Of a DNA stretch of 64,000 nucleotides, positions 49,509 through 61,320 are shown one piece after another. The stretch comes from Colletotrichum lupini (taxonomy: Eukaryota; Ascomycota; Sordariomycetes; Glomerellales; Glomerellaceae), in the NCBI RefSeq assembly GCF_023278565.1, contig NC_064680.1:3658001-3722000 (forward strand), read 5' to 3'. Under the pieces are notes generated by a model. The model saw only the letters and a program-made list of their open reading frames with translations, made no database searches and was not told the origin of the DNA. The position numbers and the translations under genes are program-made. Positions within the stretch are counted from its first letter, which is position 1. Each line of letters opens with the position of its first letter.

Positions 49509-49713
49509 TATTAGATTAAAAATCTAATTCGACCGCGGTATATAGCCGACTACGTAAGGGCTAATTAGGGGCCCTATTTACGATTATTATAGCTAGCCTA
49601 ACCTATAGTTAGAACCTCCTTTTTATACTTACTACGCAGATATTTAAATAGTTCAATTAATCTCTTCGTTAACTACGGTTCGAACCAACTACCCTATAAT
49701 AGGGATACTAACA
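49509..49713 (+). repeat. 3' LTR of copia copy 2 (205 bp)
   Basis: Starts TATTAGATTAAAAATC and ends GATACTAACA. Aligning it by eye with the 5' LTR shows mainly G-to-A and C-to-T differences. Confidence 0.9.
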
Positions 49714-49718
49714 AATAT

Positions 49719-52700
49719 AGCATAGACTAGCAATTTACTTTCAAGCGTTCATATCTCAGGTTCACATCCTAAACCACTCGCCATGACTACCTTACCTTAC
49801 ATGTACTCCAGTCTCTCCATCCATCATCTCGGAAAGATGAATGTGAATTCGCTCTTCACTCAGGGTCATATCTTGGACGCGGCGTCGCCTAGGAATATGA
49901 TGCTGGAATAACGAATTGCTTTTAATGGCAATTCCAAGGACTACGAGGTTGCTTGACGGTCCATCACGTCAAATGGCTACTAATCCGTCAAATCTGCACC
50001 CCTCAATCCTAATCTGGCTTGGTCGCGTCATGACGAGAGAGCCCCTACTTGTGATATCCACTATCGGGCTCCTTTAATGGCCGTACCTACTTCTTCTCGG
50101 CTTCTTCAGATAAGTCCGGGAACTCTCGTACAGTAGCCGATGACGCTAGTATGAGGCGTTGGAGAACATCAGACGATGAGCCCCTTGCCGAGCACAGAAT
50201 GGTCTTCCGACCTCTCGACAACAGAGGGGAATATCGCCGGCCCGATTGGGAAATCTTTCACATCTCTCTAGGTCACTTCTCACTGGCAACTAATACGAGC
50301 AATTTCAATTCCATACCGAGCGACTATTCCGTGTAGACAATGGTGTTGGAACTTCCTGGATGCCATCTTGCTCATACTTCTCGTCGCCAGGGTCGACGGT
50401 GTGCATGTGGTATACTATGCAGTAGATCAGTCCGAGGCAAACATGATCTCGACGATCCATTAAACACTCATTAAGATTGCCATAAATCTGTGTGTGCGAC
50501 CAACGGTCAACGAGAAACAAAACGCGAGAGCGATTCCCTGTCGTGCCCCCCATTCCGGCCACGGGGCCGTGTGCCTGTGCACAGAGGAGGGTCTGGTACA
50601 CGCTCCGTCTCAGACCACCACCAATACTTCGGATTCAAGGGTTGCCCTTTTGACAGTTCGGACGTTTGCCTAAGTGTTGCAGTCGATGCAGTGCCACGAC
50701 ACAGGATAGCCCGGCACGGCCGACTAATAAGCTCACCAGGGGTTCGGTACACAATGTTCCCGAATGGGAAAATCTGACTTACGGGCTACTCGAATACCCT
50801 AGAAGTCTAGATCTGTGACGAAAAGACCAGAATTTGCGAATCGGACTGAATGATTGACGGCAAGTCTCCCGACGCAGGTATGTCGGGTGATCAGTTGGCA
50901 GTTACCACTGTAGGTGTCCATTCCGTCACTATCCGGGGCTGCTCCCAGCCTGCCGGTGTGCTCAGCCCAACTATCTGTCACGGAATGCGAGGAAGAGAAA
51001 TTGGAATGATTGATCATCGGGTGATACATCAGCTGGAAATCGAGGGCGAAGGGGGGAAGAATCGATTCGATCGCTGTAAGAAAACGGAAGGCGGGGGTGG
51101 TCGAGCTTGGCCTCGGGTAGATGGCAGGCTTCAGAGACATGTGTCCCTTACTCAGTTGCCGAATCCCGGGACCAACGATTGAATGCTCCTCAATGGCCAA
51201 GATGCCGAATGTCTAACTCGGATTCAATTCGTATCTAAAGGGTGTCCTGTGGAAGCTTCGATCAACCAACGGACCAAGGAACGGCGATTCGTAACTTACC
51301 CTTGGGCCGAGTCATTCCTCCCGGAACTCCATGTCGGGGCGTTAATTCGCAACGGCGTTCAAATCTGCTTTGGCAGTAAGCTTATTTGCGCCCGACTGGG
51401 GTACTTACAATGACTAAGGAACTCTGATCGTCTTTTTCCCGCGGTCTAGGCCGGCGGATCACGGATTGTTTCTGACAAGCCAGGGGTACGGCTAAGCCAG
51501 GAGTTGGTCAAAGTTCTCAACTTGGTTTCGGCCCAGAGGCTCCAGTCCTGTCAGTGGCGGTGCGGAACTCTTTGGTCTCACAGAATGAAGGGTGGACGGA
51601 AGAAATAACAGTAAACTGGCACATGACCCTATCTACCACGTTCATAGTTTTGCGCCCTGTGTAATTCCAGCGATTTTTAGCTGTCTTGGTCTGCCCAAGT
51701 AATTGAAGTAGGTAGTTTCTTGAACGCAAGAACGTTGAGTCGAAACAAATCTTAGTTTTTGACCCACAGCATTTATCGTCAACGAGAATTGAACTGACCT
51801 GAAGTCAATCATCTCTTAATGCTTACATTTCGTGCCTTTTCGGTACCAAGCCTCACATATGAGTTATGAAGTTCGCATCAAAAAGAGACTCTTCAATGGA
51901 GCACTACATATCTCTTAGCCCGCATAATATAGATGTTAAGGTGGAAGAGTGCCATGGGTACTTTGAATTAGAAAATACGTTCACCACGTGGCATAGAACA
52001 ACCAAATTGTGTTTTTGGTTTTGGGGGATTATTGTCTTCCTTGGTTAATCATAGACCTTTCAGAATGAGACAAGGCATTTCTGGCAGGATCCGCTATATT
52101 CACTCTGTCCGTGATCGTCAAGGCAAAGCTGAACAGTGAAGGCTGAGTTAAGATCAAATAATGCTTGCAAATTCACGCGAGGTATCGCATGATATTTGCC
52201 CTTGAGCTCCATTTCTCGCGGCTTTGAATACCATGTTGTCAGATCATAGCTGTATTGAAGTGGAACATTATGTTCAGAGAACAAGACCATAGATAAATGT
52301 CACGAGATATGGATGTGGTTAATGCTGCTCACATGGAGTGTGCCCGCCTTTTGTGACAATATACGATACCTAGTCGATGTCAAGATGCTTATTGAATCAC
52401 ATCTGAAGTTCCGATATGATGACAAGAACCATCAAATCCATCGATGTACCATAATTATCCGGAGTTCTAAATGCTGGGATGACTGCAACGGAACTAAAAA
52501 TGGCACAAAGTCGAACTTTGTCAAAACAAGCCCCACGCTGAGTTCACACATCTAACTTCTGCCATTCAGAGATAGTAGCTACGATTGGGGTTGAACTTGG
52601 TCTTTCAAATAAGACATATAGGTGAAATAAACGTATCATGGTGTTGATCTCTATGCAATGTGCTCAGAGACGGCAGCGGTACATCTATAATGGCCTTTCG

Positions 52701-52972
52701 ACCTCTTGCATGGGAACAAAATAGTGTATTGGATGCCATCAGGCGAGAACATCTGGCTTACGGACACCGAGTTGTGGAGAAAACGGCTAACGACTGAGAG
52801 CATGTTGTAGGATGGTTTCATACTAGATATTATGCCATCTTGTTGCTTCAGATATAATTTGTAAAAATGTGGCATGGGCTGGCTCTGCTTTGTATTCATG
52901 GATTTTTTCTCGAAGACAGCGACACAGGTAATACCAAGATGGCTCCAGGAACTTGATGTCTAAATTCCACCT
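49719..52972. other. 3.2-kb gap with no recognisable gene
   Basis: Base composition returns to normal after the retrotransposon, but frames are short and motif-less on both strands. It may hold decayed genes or lineage-specific sequence; I cannot support a call. Confidence 0.45.
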
Positions 52973-55075
52973 TCAAACCAAAGTGATATGAGTCCATCCT
53001 TGATCACTCTCGTGGGCTGAAAGAATAGCGTTTATTATATCTTGGTCTTTTGTACCATGACCTCTTTCTCCCACAAGTTTCATCCATCCGACTTTACGAC
53101 ACGTGTTTCTGGAACCGTCAACTTTATTCAGGAGGAGGCAAGTAACGTCGCTTGTATTACCAGACCGGTTCCTTTCAAGATCCTGCCATTTGACTTCCTG
53201 ATTTCTTAAGGGAAGTAGTGATGTGCGACCGCTCCTTTTCAGATTGTCATCAATTGCATCAAGGTGAGGCCATGTCGTAAATGGAGGTAAGGCCTTATCT
53301 TTGGGGCTGAAATGAATGAACCCGTCGTTTTTAAGTGGGTTTTTTTCGCTCATAAGTTGCATCATACACCTTCGCTCGCAGTGTTATGCTACCACCAATC
53401 ACATTGACCAAGTCACCTCCCTCGCTCGTCGCTGTAACATTTGCGTCCATCACCTCTGCCAGGAAGTTATATCCTTTAGCAGGGTGTGATGGCTGTACTG
53501 GCCCATCAACAGATACCCATGACCAAGATGGAGCTCTATATCTGCTCGTGATCCTCGGCTGTGGCATTAGTGTATACCAATCTAGCTGATGGAGAAGACG
53601 TGAGCGCCACAAGCCGGCTAGATACGTGTCGCCTGTAACTTTCTGAAAGACCTTGGCAATGCCTCCTAGTGCGTAAAGCTTATCCTCTTTGAAGCTGAAT
53701 TGGCAATTAGAGTAGGTGGCGACAATATCAGTCCAAAGCCCCAACGCATCAAAGGTCATGAGGCCTTCAACTTTGGCCTCATTGTCGTTTTCTCGCGATG
53801 AAAGGAGGCGTCTGATACTCTTCGAGGATTTATGGAGTGGAACTCCTCGTGGAAACCCCTCGCATTTGTGTTCCTCCAAGCATTCCCACATGATTTGGCT
53901 TCTTGTGAAGTAGACTTGTCGCGGTGATAAAAACCGTTCCTGGAACACCCATCCTCTAGTGTGCAGAGCACCTTGCAAAAGGTGGCGGTCCCAATACCCT
54001 TTATCAAACATGTAAAATTCCCTGGGTTCTTGGGAAGCAAGCTTTGACATTACAATGCCCGGCCGGATGTCCTTTGCGACACGAGATCGGAATAGCCCAC
54101 CAGCAGGGCTGCTCGAAGCAGACGCTGCAATGTTGCAAGATGCATTGGTGTATACATCTCTCATCGTAAGCGCTTCCTTTTCCCAATCACTCCGCGAGTC
54201 TTGTATGATGCATAGACAGTCTACCCAGACATACCGAATGTCGAGACGATGTGCGACTATAACCAAGTCCTGAAATGTTTGTGGTAATTGCACAATGAGA
54301 CTCCCATGACGCAGCAATTCCAAGTTGTGCGATGACAAAAGCACCTTTTGAGCTTCAGTGCCCCATCGGTAGCTCAAGGTCATATACTGAGGGGGCGGTT
54401 GACAGTGCTTCAGTTCTGAGTCTTCTGATGTAATAACAAGTCTCCAGTTTGTCTCTCCCTCGGAACCTATGTCGACAAGGCGAGTTGGCAGCCAGTTGAC
54501 GGCCAAGGTCGGTAGGCGCTTGCACTGATCATGACCTTGGAGACACGCCTGAAACCAAGAATGAGCTAAGTCTAGAGTCTCTGAGGAGCCAGTACTTTCG
54601 TCAATGTTGTCGAACGAGAAGAGTTCCGAGTATTCGCTCTCTATCAATAATGTTAGCTGGTGCTGTGTATCTAACGTCGAGGGCTGAATTTGGGCATTGA
54701 CGAGTGGGCGACCATACCAGATGAAGGGATCAACCTGAATCGTAAGTCTGTAATACGTTCACTGTGGATCTGCGTGGGGTCTCGGTATATGACCATCACT
54801 CTGATCTGGTGGAGTTGGCCCTTATAATATTCTTTGTCGACTCTGAACGACAATGGCCGCCATAATTGGGGATCTAAGGACTCCCACCCTATCCTATGCA
54901 ACTCACTCAAATTCCATAACTTTGAGCAGATGAAGCAGTCTCGTGATACTGCCTTTCGAAAGGCGTCAAGAGTTTGGTCTCGGGGCGTGATTAACCGACT
55001 GGGGGTGGAGTCGCTCGATGTTGGCTGAACTACCTGCTTGCAAATAGAGCATAGAAACGTCGTGTCCGTTGACAT
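52973..55075 (-). pseudogene. HET-domain protein (TOL-like), frame broken in an A7 run
   Basis: Exon 1 (55075-54718) encodes MSTDTTFLCSICKQVV and onward; a gtatgg...gatag intron (54717-54641) with a ctaac branch point leads to exon 2 from 54640. HET blocks: YMTLSYRWGTEAQKVLL, RYVWVDCLCIIQDSRSDWEK, VYTNASCNIAASAS, TRGWVFQERFLSPRQVYFT, IMWEC, then APSWSWVSVDG near the C-terminus, the usual order of large TOL/HET-6-type proteins. After KVYDATYERK the frame ends, but homology-like sequence continues in another frame (NPLKNDGFIHFSPKDKAL ... to a stop at 52973). The shift lies exactly in seven consecutive T on the plus strand (53340-53346); six would keep one frame of 675 codons. Either a sequencing error or a recent loss of function. 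The start could also be an upstream ATG; MSTDT was chosen because the Cys-x2-Cys motif begins there. Confidence 0.8.
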
Positions 55076-56965
55076 GTTCGAGTTACAATCAAGTGTACGT
55101 TCCGTTAGCGGACATGTCATGAAGAAATAGCTCATGTTCTTCAAAGGCATAATGGAATTAATTTGGTTATCGTTAGGCTGCAAACCAACGTGAGGTAGAA
55201 CTTGGCCCCGCTTCCAAGGGTAATCCGTCACATGACTGGATCTTACTCATCTACCTCCTTAGATCTCGCAGGCGCTCATTCAGGCCAAGGCTACATATAC
55301 ATACGAGCTCGAGATACGCAGTAGCTTACCTTGAGAGCCGATTCGCGAAGGCACCTCGACTGAGGCGCGCGACATTACGTATTAGACATGAGGGTTTAAT
55401 CAATCTCGCTGACAGAAAACATCCTCCGACATTGTCTACTCTTCAACAACTTGGCAGGACAAGTTGAGTAATAAATTGCGCGACTTAGAGTCTCTCCGGA
55501 CCAATATAATTGCCACGGAATTAGAGAGCAACGCTCCGCGACTGCTGACATACAAGCCATATCTTATTTGCAAAAATGAATATAGAGTACTTGAGCTGAT
55601 TGATAAATGATTGTGGAGTTCCATATGCCGGCCACGTGGGGCCAGCTCTGGACAAGGTCGGCCCTGGCAGCGGTGCGCGCGGGCTGCGAGACACCCCCCT
55701 CAATACGGCCCAGCCACTCGGCTCTCTCGTCCGAACGGGGCACTAGCATAGCGGGAGACATAACTATGTCAATCTGTCAACGTCTACTTGTAACAAATCC
55801 CAGCGGCTGAGCGTTTTGGCGGTGTTCCGGTAGGTGGCCTTTGTTGGTTCGGCTCAATCGCTCTTGGTTGCTGTACTCCGTAGTGTCCGCGTCACTCATG
55901 TCAGACTCTTGAATGGCGCATCAGGGGCGACAGCTCTGCTTTTTCTACTCAGCGGCTGAGTGAGCACGAGTTTTGAACAGCAACACACATCACTGGCATT
56001 GGAACGCGTCGGCCGGTGTTCCAAATCCAGAGGAATGTTCGAGAGTCGGTTAAGATTACGAAAGCTTGGAGCATTCTCCAGGCCTAGAAACTCAGACTTG
56101 CGTGCTGGAAAAAGATTTCTGGGGCCGGTTGCCTGTGAACTGCGGACGGCGGCTTGCGCGGGTCCGCCTCAGGAGAGTTTAGACTTTAGACTCATCGGAC
56201 AATCGCTAGGATCAAGACCTCAGCTTAGGCCTCATTAGGTATTCGGATCCACGCGAAAGGTCCCTAGTTTCTTGCCTCCTAGAAGAGCAAAGATGTCATC
56301 TCGGGCTGTCCGTTTTCGAGCTGGCAGGGCTGTCGGCCTGACTCTCAGCCCTGGAACCCCTGACGCGCATGAATCATCAATCGCGGCTGTGGTGGACCAC
56401 TGTCGCGGGTTCTGCCGAGTCCTTGATATTTTTGGCGCATCGTCGCTGGAGGCGTTGTTGCTTTCTTCAAGTTTTAGACAATGACTTCTTCGACAGAATT
56501 TATTGTTGTAGAAATGTATGGTAAAGGTGGCTATTGCTTGGGGTCTTATACCGCCCCTCAAGATCTTGCATGTCTCAGTTTGCGTGTTCGAAATTTCCCT
56601 TGAATACCACGGCCTCTTGGAGAGGACTCGGCGTGCCCTGTGGGGGCGCGTTCTCGACGAACGGCATTGCCCCGGTCGATGCAACCGGCCGGCAACAGGC
56701 CTGTTGTTTGACGTACAGGAATTTAGAAGCCAGGCTAAGTGGGCTGGACTTGGTCTCCATCTTGGGGTTGTATCCACATCCACACGGGAGAGCTTTAAAG
56801 ATGTCATTCCCTACGGTATCTTTCGTGACATTAACCTTGCATTTCTCGTTCGAGGTGTCTTGTGGACATTGTCGATTACCGCAGATGCCTTCATAGGCAA
56901 TCGCTCACGTGCACGTGCATACCGCTTCAACCATTGGGAGGCCAGTCCTCTAGACGGCTCACACG
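55076..56965. other. Intergenic, no supported gene
   Basis: 1.9 kb between divergent genes. Overlapping frames exist on both strands at 56235-57069, without motifs. Confidence 0.5.
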
Positions 56966-58931
56966 ATGCCTTACCCATTCAGAAGAGCGCAAAGTATGTC
57001 ATCGAGGGTCCCGTCGCCATATGGAGACCGGTTGCTAACGTGAATGGCTTCCAGCGCTGCCAACTTTGACAGCCCAGGATGAACTGGAAAACGCCTCGAT
57101 TCTCCGCAACGATGCCGACAATGGTCACTTCCGCGGCCTGCCCGCAAGCCGACAGTCGAAGATGAAGGTGCTGGGGAAGGTTCTGTCACGATGGGCAATC
57201 ACGATGGTCATTATTATTTCGATCTACGTCGTCATATGGACCTACTCCAACAAGACTGTCATGACACAAACAACGAAGCGACAGTACAACGCCCTCATCA
57301 CCGGTCTCTCGATTGCGCTGGGTCTCGCAGTGGCTAGTAGTCTCAACCACATGGTGGCCGAGCTGAGATGGTGGATCCTGAGCCGTCGGTACAGGTCGAA
57401 GAGAAAGGTGGAATTGATCTTGCAGGCCGACAACCTAAAGCACACCATTGCATTGGCAGCGAGGTCAAAAAGGTGGTCGATCCATCTTGCTGCTGTTGGA
57501 TGGCTCATCTTGACAATCGTAAGGGAGTTTGAGGCCTCTTATGGAGCGATGTCACTAACCGGATCGTCAAGGGCTCTCAAGTAGGTCTCGCAGCAATCGG
57601 CCTCTGTTACTCGACAGATACAGCCGATAAGCGGGCTCTATTGGTACCAGGCAATGTTTCTATCGCCAACATGGCGTCCATCGAAACTGAGAAGGTCGTC
57701 AAGTCCAAGACTCAAGCTCTAGGTGCTCTACAGTACACAGCGAACAGGTCGGTCTTGTTTAGAGTCCCACGATCCTCCATATCTACGAGCTGACAGCTGA
57801 CAATTTCCAAGCTACGGAACCATTTCTCTAGCTTACGACACGGCGGAAATATCAGCTGCCCCATTAGCCAGAGCGATCCACGTCCCGAGTGATCCCCTGA
57901 TGTTCTGCACAGATACGGTGTGCAAATATGTCTTTTACGAAACCTCCACAGCCTCCATCAAGGATCCTGACGCCAACCCGGTCACCGTCGCAACAGACCG
58001 GAGCGTCAACTCCACGGCGAAATGCACAGCCTGGCCCGTCATAGGCGGCGGCAACGGCACGACTACCAACGTGACGGTAGCACTCGAAAATAACCGATCC
58101 TGGGACATCTTCATCCCGAACAGAGGCGGAACCGACCAGACGACCTTCATGACCTACAGCCAGTTCGACTGCGGGACAGGATGCTCCATGGTCATGGCAT
58201 TCGAGGCATCGGATACCTCACCTTGGTACTACAGCTGCAATGTGACAATCGGTCAAGTCGCGAACGCCACCCGTGCCGAGCACCAGATCGGCGCCAACCT
58301 CACGTCTTTGGCCTCAGCCGGCATCGCTCTACAAGGATACGCTGCCTCGTCTTTCGTCAATGATACCAATTTTCAGTATCAGATGTATCCGTCCGAGTCG
58401 GTGTTTGGCACACCTATGAATGGGACAACCTCGGATATGGAGGCAATGCTATCGCGGTTTGCTATCGGGGTGGTCGCAATCAGCGCTGACAGTAATACGA
58501 ATCTTGTTATCGAGGGGACCATGCCTATGAAGGGCACGAAGCTCAACGTCTCACACTGGGGGATGATCAACCTGATTTTGATCCTTACGGCCTCACTTCA
58601 GCTTGTTCTCGGCATTGTGGCAGCGTTGGTGGCCAACCGGGTCGTGGTGCCCGATGGTGGTGCGGTTGAAATGGCACAGGTGATGAGGACGATGGCGATT
58701 CGGGATCGGACAACGAGCGCACCCAGCGAGAAAGGGTTCACTGGTGAGCCACGGTATAAGTCATTATGGATCTATCGCGATACTCTGGTGTCCAAGGAAG
58801 GAGGGCTGTACGACCTGCATATGGAGGAGCGGCGATATCATGCGACAAGTGACTCTGGGATGATTGAGATGAGCCAACAGCGGCCAGGGACGGGCCGTGA
58901 GTCTACTGCACCGTCAACGCCGACAAAGTGA
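56966..58931 (+). CDS. Polytopic membrane protein of unknown function (fungal family)
   Basis: Four exons (56966-56993, 57055-57518, 57572-57747, 57812-58931) give 595 residues. The first exon is only 28 nt (MPYPFRRAQ), with a textbook gtatgt donor, gctaac branch point and ccag acceptor. Three N-terminal membrane segments (WAITMVIIISIYVVIW; ITGLSIALGLAVAS; SIHLAAVGWLILTI) precede a large, N-glycosylation-rich, Cys-containing extracellular region (NVTVALENNRSW, CGTGCSMVMAF, WYYSCNVTIG, NATRAEHQIGANLT). A last helix (MINLILILTASLQLVLGIVAALVA) leads to a cytosolic tail. The phrases LAAIGLCYSTDT and LGALQYTANS recur in a widespread ascomycete membrane family I recognise but cannot name. Topology: short cytosolic ends, large lumenal or outer domain. 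Confidence 0.82.
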
Positions 58932-59820
58932 CCGGCGAAGTGATGGATGCTTGTGCTTTGATAGTAATCAACGTGGGGTCAACTCATTATTGTCACCAGT
59001 TCGTCAGCCCGCTGCTCTGAATTATCCAGATTTATGCAACGTATGCACTGTCATCGGCACTATTGTGCAACACAGTCAAAGCACGGCCAACATCGGCCTA
59101 AGCCGGCTCGGTGCGGGACCGGAGGTCTTGAAGGATCTATTCCATTCCCATCCCGGAGTAACCCGGCGCCCACGGTGGCAGACACGGATGCGCGGAGCAA
59201 CCCCGAGAATGAGACATTTTGCTCATGTTCTATTACGTATCCAAAGCATGTTTTGTGGGTAGCTATTCAGCACACCCTATTAAGGGATTCGAGCGAGTGA
59301 TCCTGTTGGGAAATCCTCTGACGAATTGCGGCTCCGTGGTCAGGTCCGTTTGATTTCTTGGGGCAGAATTGAGCCTACGAGACCACTTTCGTGATGCATT
59401 CTGGTACCCAGAGGATCGTCACTTGAATGGAATGGCTAAATAGTGATTGGGCAGACGTAGGATCAGGCCACTACTTCTGCATCACGATCCATTTTAGTTC
59501 ACAAGCACACGTTTTTCGGCGCCAGCTCAAAGTCACTCACGATGAATGACGAATGACGCAGTTCGACTGGTCCGGCAACCGGATGCCAGGCCGAAATGCA
59601 TAATTAGCTTCGGCCAAGTGAGGGGATTATGCAAAGGTCTAAGCGATCAGGAACTTACCCCTCCCGACGAGCGATATATCACCCTCATGTCTCCCGCATT
59701 TTGCACCGTCTGGTGATTTTATCTTCGTCAAAATACTCACGATTGATATTCTCACTATCATCAACCACCAATAATCACACACCAAACCAAGACCTGGTAC
59801 GACGCTCGCGTCAAAGAGCC
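58932..59820. other. Intergenic / NMT1 promoter
   Basis: No supported gene. The NMT1 transcript probably starts a little upstream of 59821, since the upstream ORF and the 5'-leader intron begin there. Confidence 0.5.
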
Positions 59821-59985
59821 ATGGCATCTATCGCAATGGAAACATCTACAGATCGAGGTAAAGTAAGAGAAGAACGCATCCGGGTGTTCAACTCGTCTAC
59901 TGTGTCCTGCACCCAAATCCTTCTCGATATCTTTCATCGATCGAGAAGCGCACTTGGGTGGGTTCGGGCCCAGGAAATGAGTTGA
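59821..59985 (+). other. Upstream ORF (uORF) in the NMT1 leader
   Basis: An ATG at 59821 (MASIAMETSTDRG...) opens a 54-codon ORF if the leader intron is kept. Two GT donors lie inside it, at 59858 (GAG|gtaaag) and 59863 (AAA|gtaaga). Spliced from 59858 to 60101 the uORF would overlap the main start and end at TGA 60130-60132. Spliced from 59863 it would stop at TGA 60110-60112, just before the main ATG. Splice choice therefore changes whether the uORF blocks NMT1. Confidence 0.65.
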
Positions 59986-60100
59986 TCTGAGAAATACCGG
60001 TGAACTTGATCTGGATAATACCAGCGAAAGGACATGCTTCTTTGGCAATCCCTGCTCCCGTGCACGAGTGATGAGAACTTGAGTGTACTAACCCGTGCAG
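59858..60100 (+). other. 5'-leader intron of NMT1 containing the riboswitch
   Basis: Candidate donors at 59858 or 59863; acceptor after gtgtactaacccgtgcag (ending at 60100) with a consensus actaac branch point. The TPP aptamer lies wholly inside, as in Neurospora crassa NMT1, where TPP binding changes alternative splicing of the leader. Confidence 0.75.
59875..60037 (+). promoter_or_regulatory. TPP riboswitch (THI element) controlling NMT1
   Basis: Conserved aptamer blocks appear in order. 5' strand CGCATCCGGGTG (59875-59886). P3 stem TCAACTC (59888-59894) pairing with GAGTTGA (59979-59985), with an extended P3 hairpin (ACCCAA/TTGGGT and TTCTCG/CGAGAA). Then the invariant CTGAGA (59987-59992), AATACCGG pairing with CCGG of the 5' strand, and TGAACTTGATCTGGATAATACCAGCGAAAGGA with CTGG/CCAG closing P5. 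ATGC at 60034-60037 pairs with GCAT for P1. The long P3 is typical of fungal TPP switches. The ligand, thiamine pyrophosphate, is the end product of the pathway of the gene it precedes. Confidence 0.95.
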
Positions 60101-60121
60101 CATCACGCTTGATCTTTCAAA

Positions 60122-61320
60122 ATGTCGACTGATAAGATCACTTTCCTCACCAACTGGTTAGGATTGCCCTGCGCGTGATGACTGTTACGAATGTGAGTTG
60201 ACGAAGTCGTCAGGCACGCTACGCCCTACCACGCCCCGCTGTATCTGGCTCAGGCCAAGGGATACTTCAAAGAAGAAGGCATCAAGGTCGCTCTTCTTGA
60301 GCCCAACGACCCCAGCGTATGGATTTCTTGACCGAGATACCTTAAAGAGTGCCCGCTGATCAGATCGCAGGATGTCACCGAGATCATCGGTACCGGCAAA
60401 GTCGACCTCGGCTTCAAGGCCATGATTCACACCCTTGCCGTATGCTTTGTCCTCATGCGTCCTGTAACATTCCAAACTAATTCCATATTCAGGCCAAGGC
60501 TCGCGACTTCCCCGTCCTGTCGATCGGCAGTCTCCTCGACGAGCCCTTCACCGGCGTCGTCTACCTCAAGGACTCGGGCATCACCACCGACTTCCGCTCC
60601 CTCAAGGGCAAGCGCATCGGCTACGTCGGCGAATTCGGCAAGATTCAGATCGATGAGCTGACATCGCACTACGGTATGACACCCGATGAGTACACCGCCG
60701 TGCGCTGCGGCATGAACGTCTCCAAGGCCATCATCGAGGGCACCATTGACGCCGGCATCGGTCTGGAGAACGTCCAGATGGTCGAGCTTGAGGAGTGGCT
60801 CGCCGCTCAGGGCCGTCCCAAGACGGACGTGCAGATGCTTCGCATCGACGAGCTCGCCGAGCTTGGATGCTGCTGCTTCTGCACCATCCTGTACATCGGC
60901 AACGAGACCTTCATCGCCGAGAACCCGGACAAGGTGCGCAAGTTCATGAAAGCCGTCAAGAAGGCGACGGACTTCGTGCTGGAGGACCCGGAGCAGGCTT
61001 GGAAGGAGTATGTCGACTTCAAGCCCGTCATGGGCTCCGACCTGAACCGCAAGATCTTTGAACGCAGCTTTGCCTACTTCTCGCACGATCTGAAGAATGT
61101 TCAGCGCGACTGGACCAAGGTTACCAAATACGGCAAGAGGCTTGGTGTCCTGGATGAGAGCTTCAAGCCCAACTACACCAACGAGTTCCTCGAGTGGACT
61201 CTTGATGAGGACTCTGCGGACCCTACTGGAGACCAGAAGAGAATGGTTGAGCTTCAGAATGAGGTTTCTTGCCGCGGTGGCTTCCGCCGCTTGAAGCTTC
61301 AGTCTGCTGTCAAGGCCTAA
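60122..61320 (+). CDS. NMT1: NMT1/THI5: 4-amino-5-hydroxymethyl-2-methylpyrimidine phosphate synthase
   Basis: Four exons (60122-60156, 60214-60316, 60371-60439, 60493-61320) encode 344 residues, near the yeast Thi5 length. The protein makes the HMP-P half of thiamine from PLP and a histidine of its own chain, a single-turnover reaction in the cytosol. Family residues fall at their known numbers: PLP lysine Lys62 and donor His66 in FKAMIHTLA, and the CCCFC motif at 195-199 that binds iron. The start [12 protein letters not shown] and the restored [20 protein letters not shown] match the conserved N-terminus. Fold: periplasmic-binding-protein-like. Expression is predicted to be repressed by thiamine through the TPP riboswitch in the leader intron. 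All residues known to be essential are present, so it should be functional. Confidence 0.95.

Larger units (their letters stand above)
41772..49713 (+). mobile_element. RIP-mutated Ty1/copia-type LTR retrotransposon (copy 2), 7942 bp
   Basis: Plus orientation, two 205-bp LTRs, target duplication AATAC (41767-41771) / AATAT (49714-49718), differing by one C-to-T change. The 3' part can be read despite stops: VIKYKSDQFRIV then MQTDDTL-like sequence around 48390-48460 (fungal copia RT variant), IIHYSSTKSKRVTRSVLTSE and LVKLGTTKEKRL near 48980-49220 (copia RNase H), and a remnant of the NPADAFTK motif near 49310. RNase H directly before the 3' LTR fits Ty1/copia. A polypurine tract (AAAAAAAAAAGAAAG) precedes the 3' LTR. 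The interior is saturated with TpA and stops (RIP). It is longer than copy 1 by about 560 bp near 42290-42850 and by a nested 514-bp insertion. Confidence 0.92.

Noticed and set aside
59629..59985. 118-codon ORF as a protein gene upstream of NMT1
   Set aside because: Its 3' half is the riboswitch 5' strand; only the internal ATG at 59821 makes sense, as a uORF in the leader.
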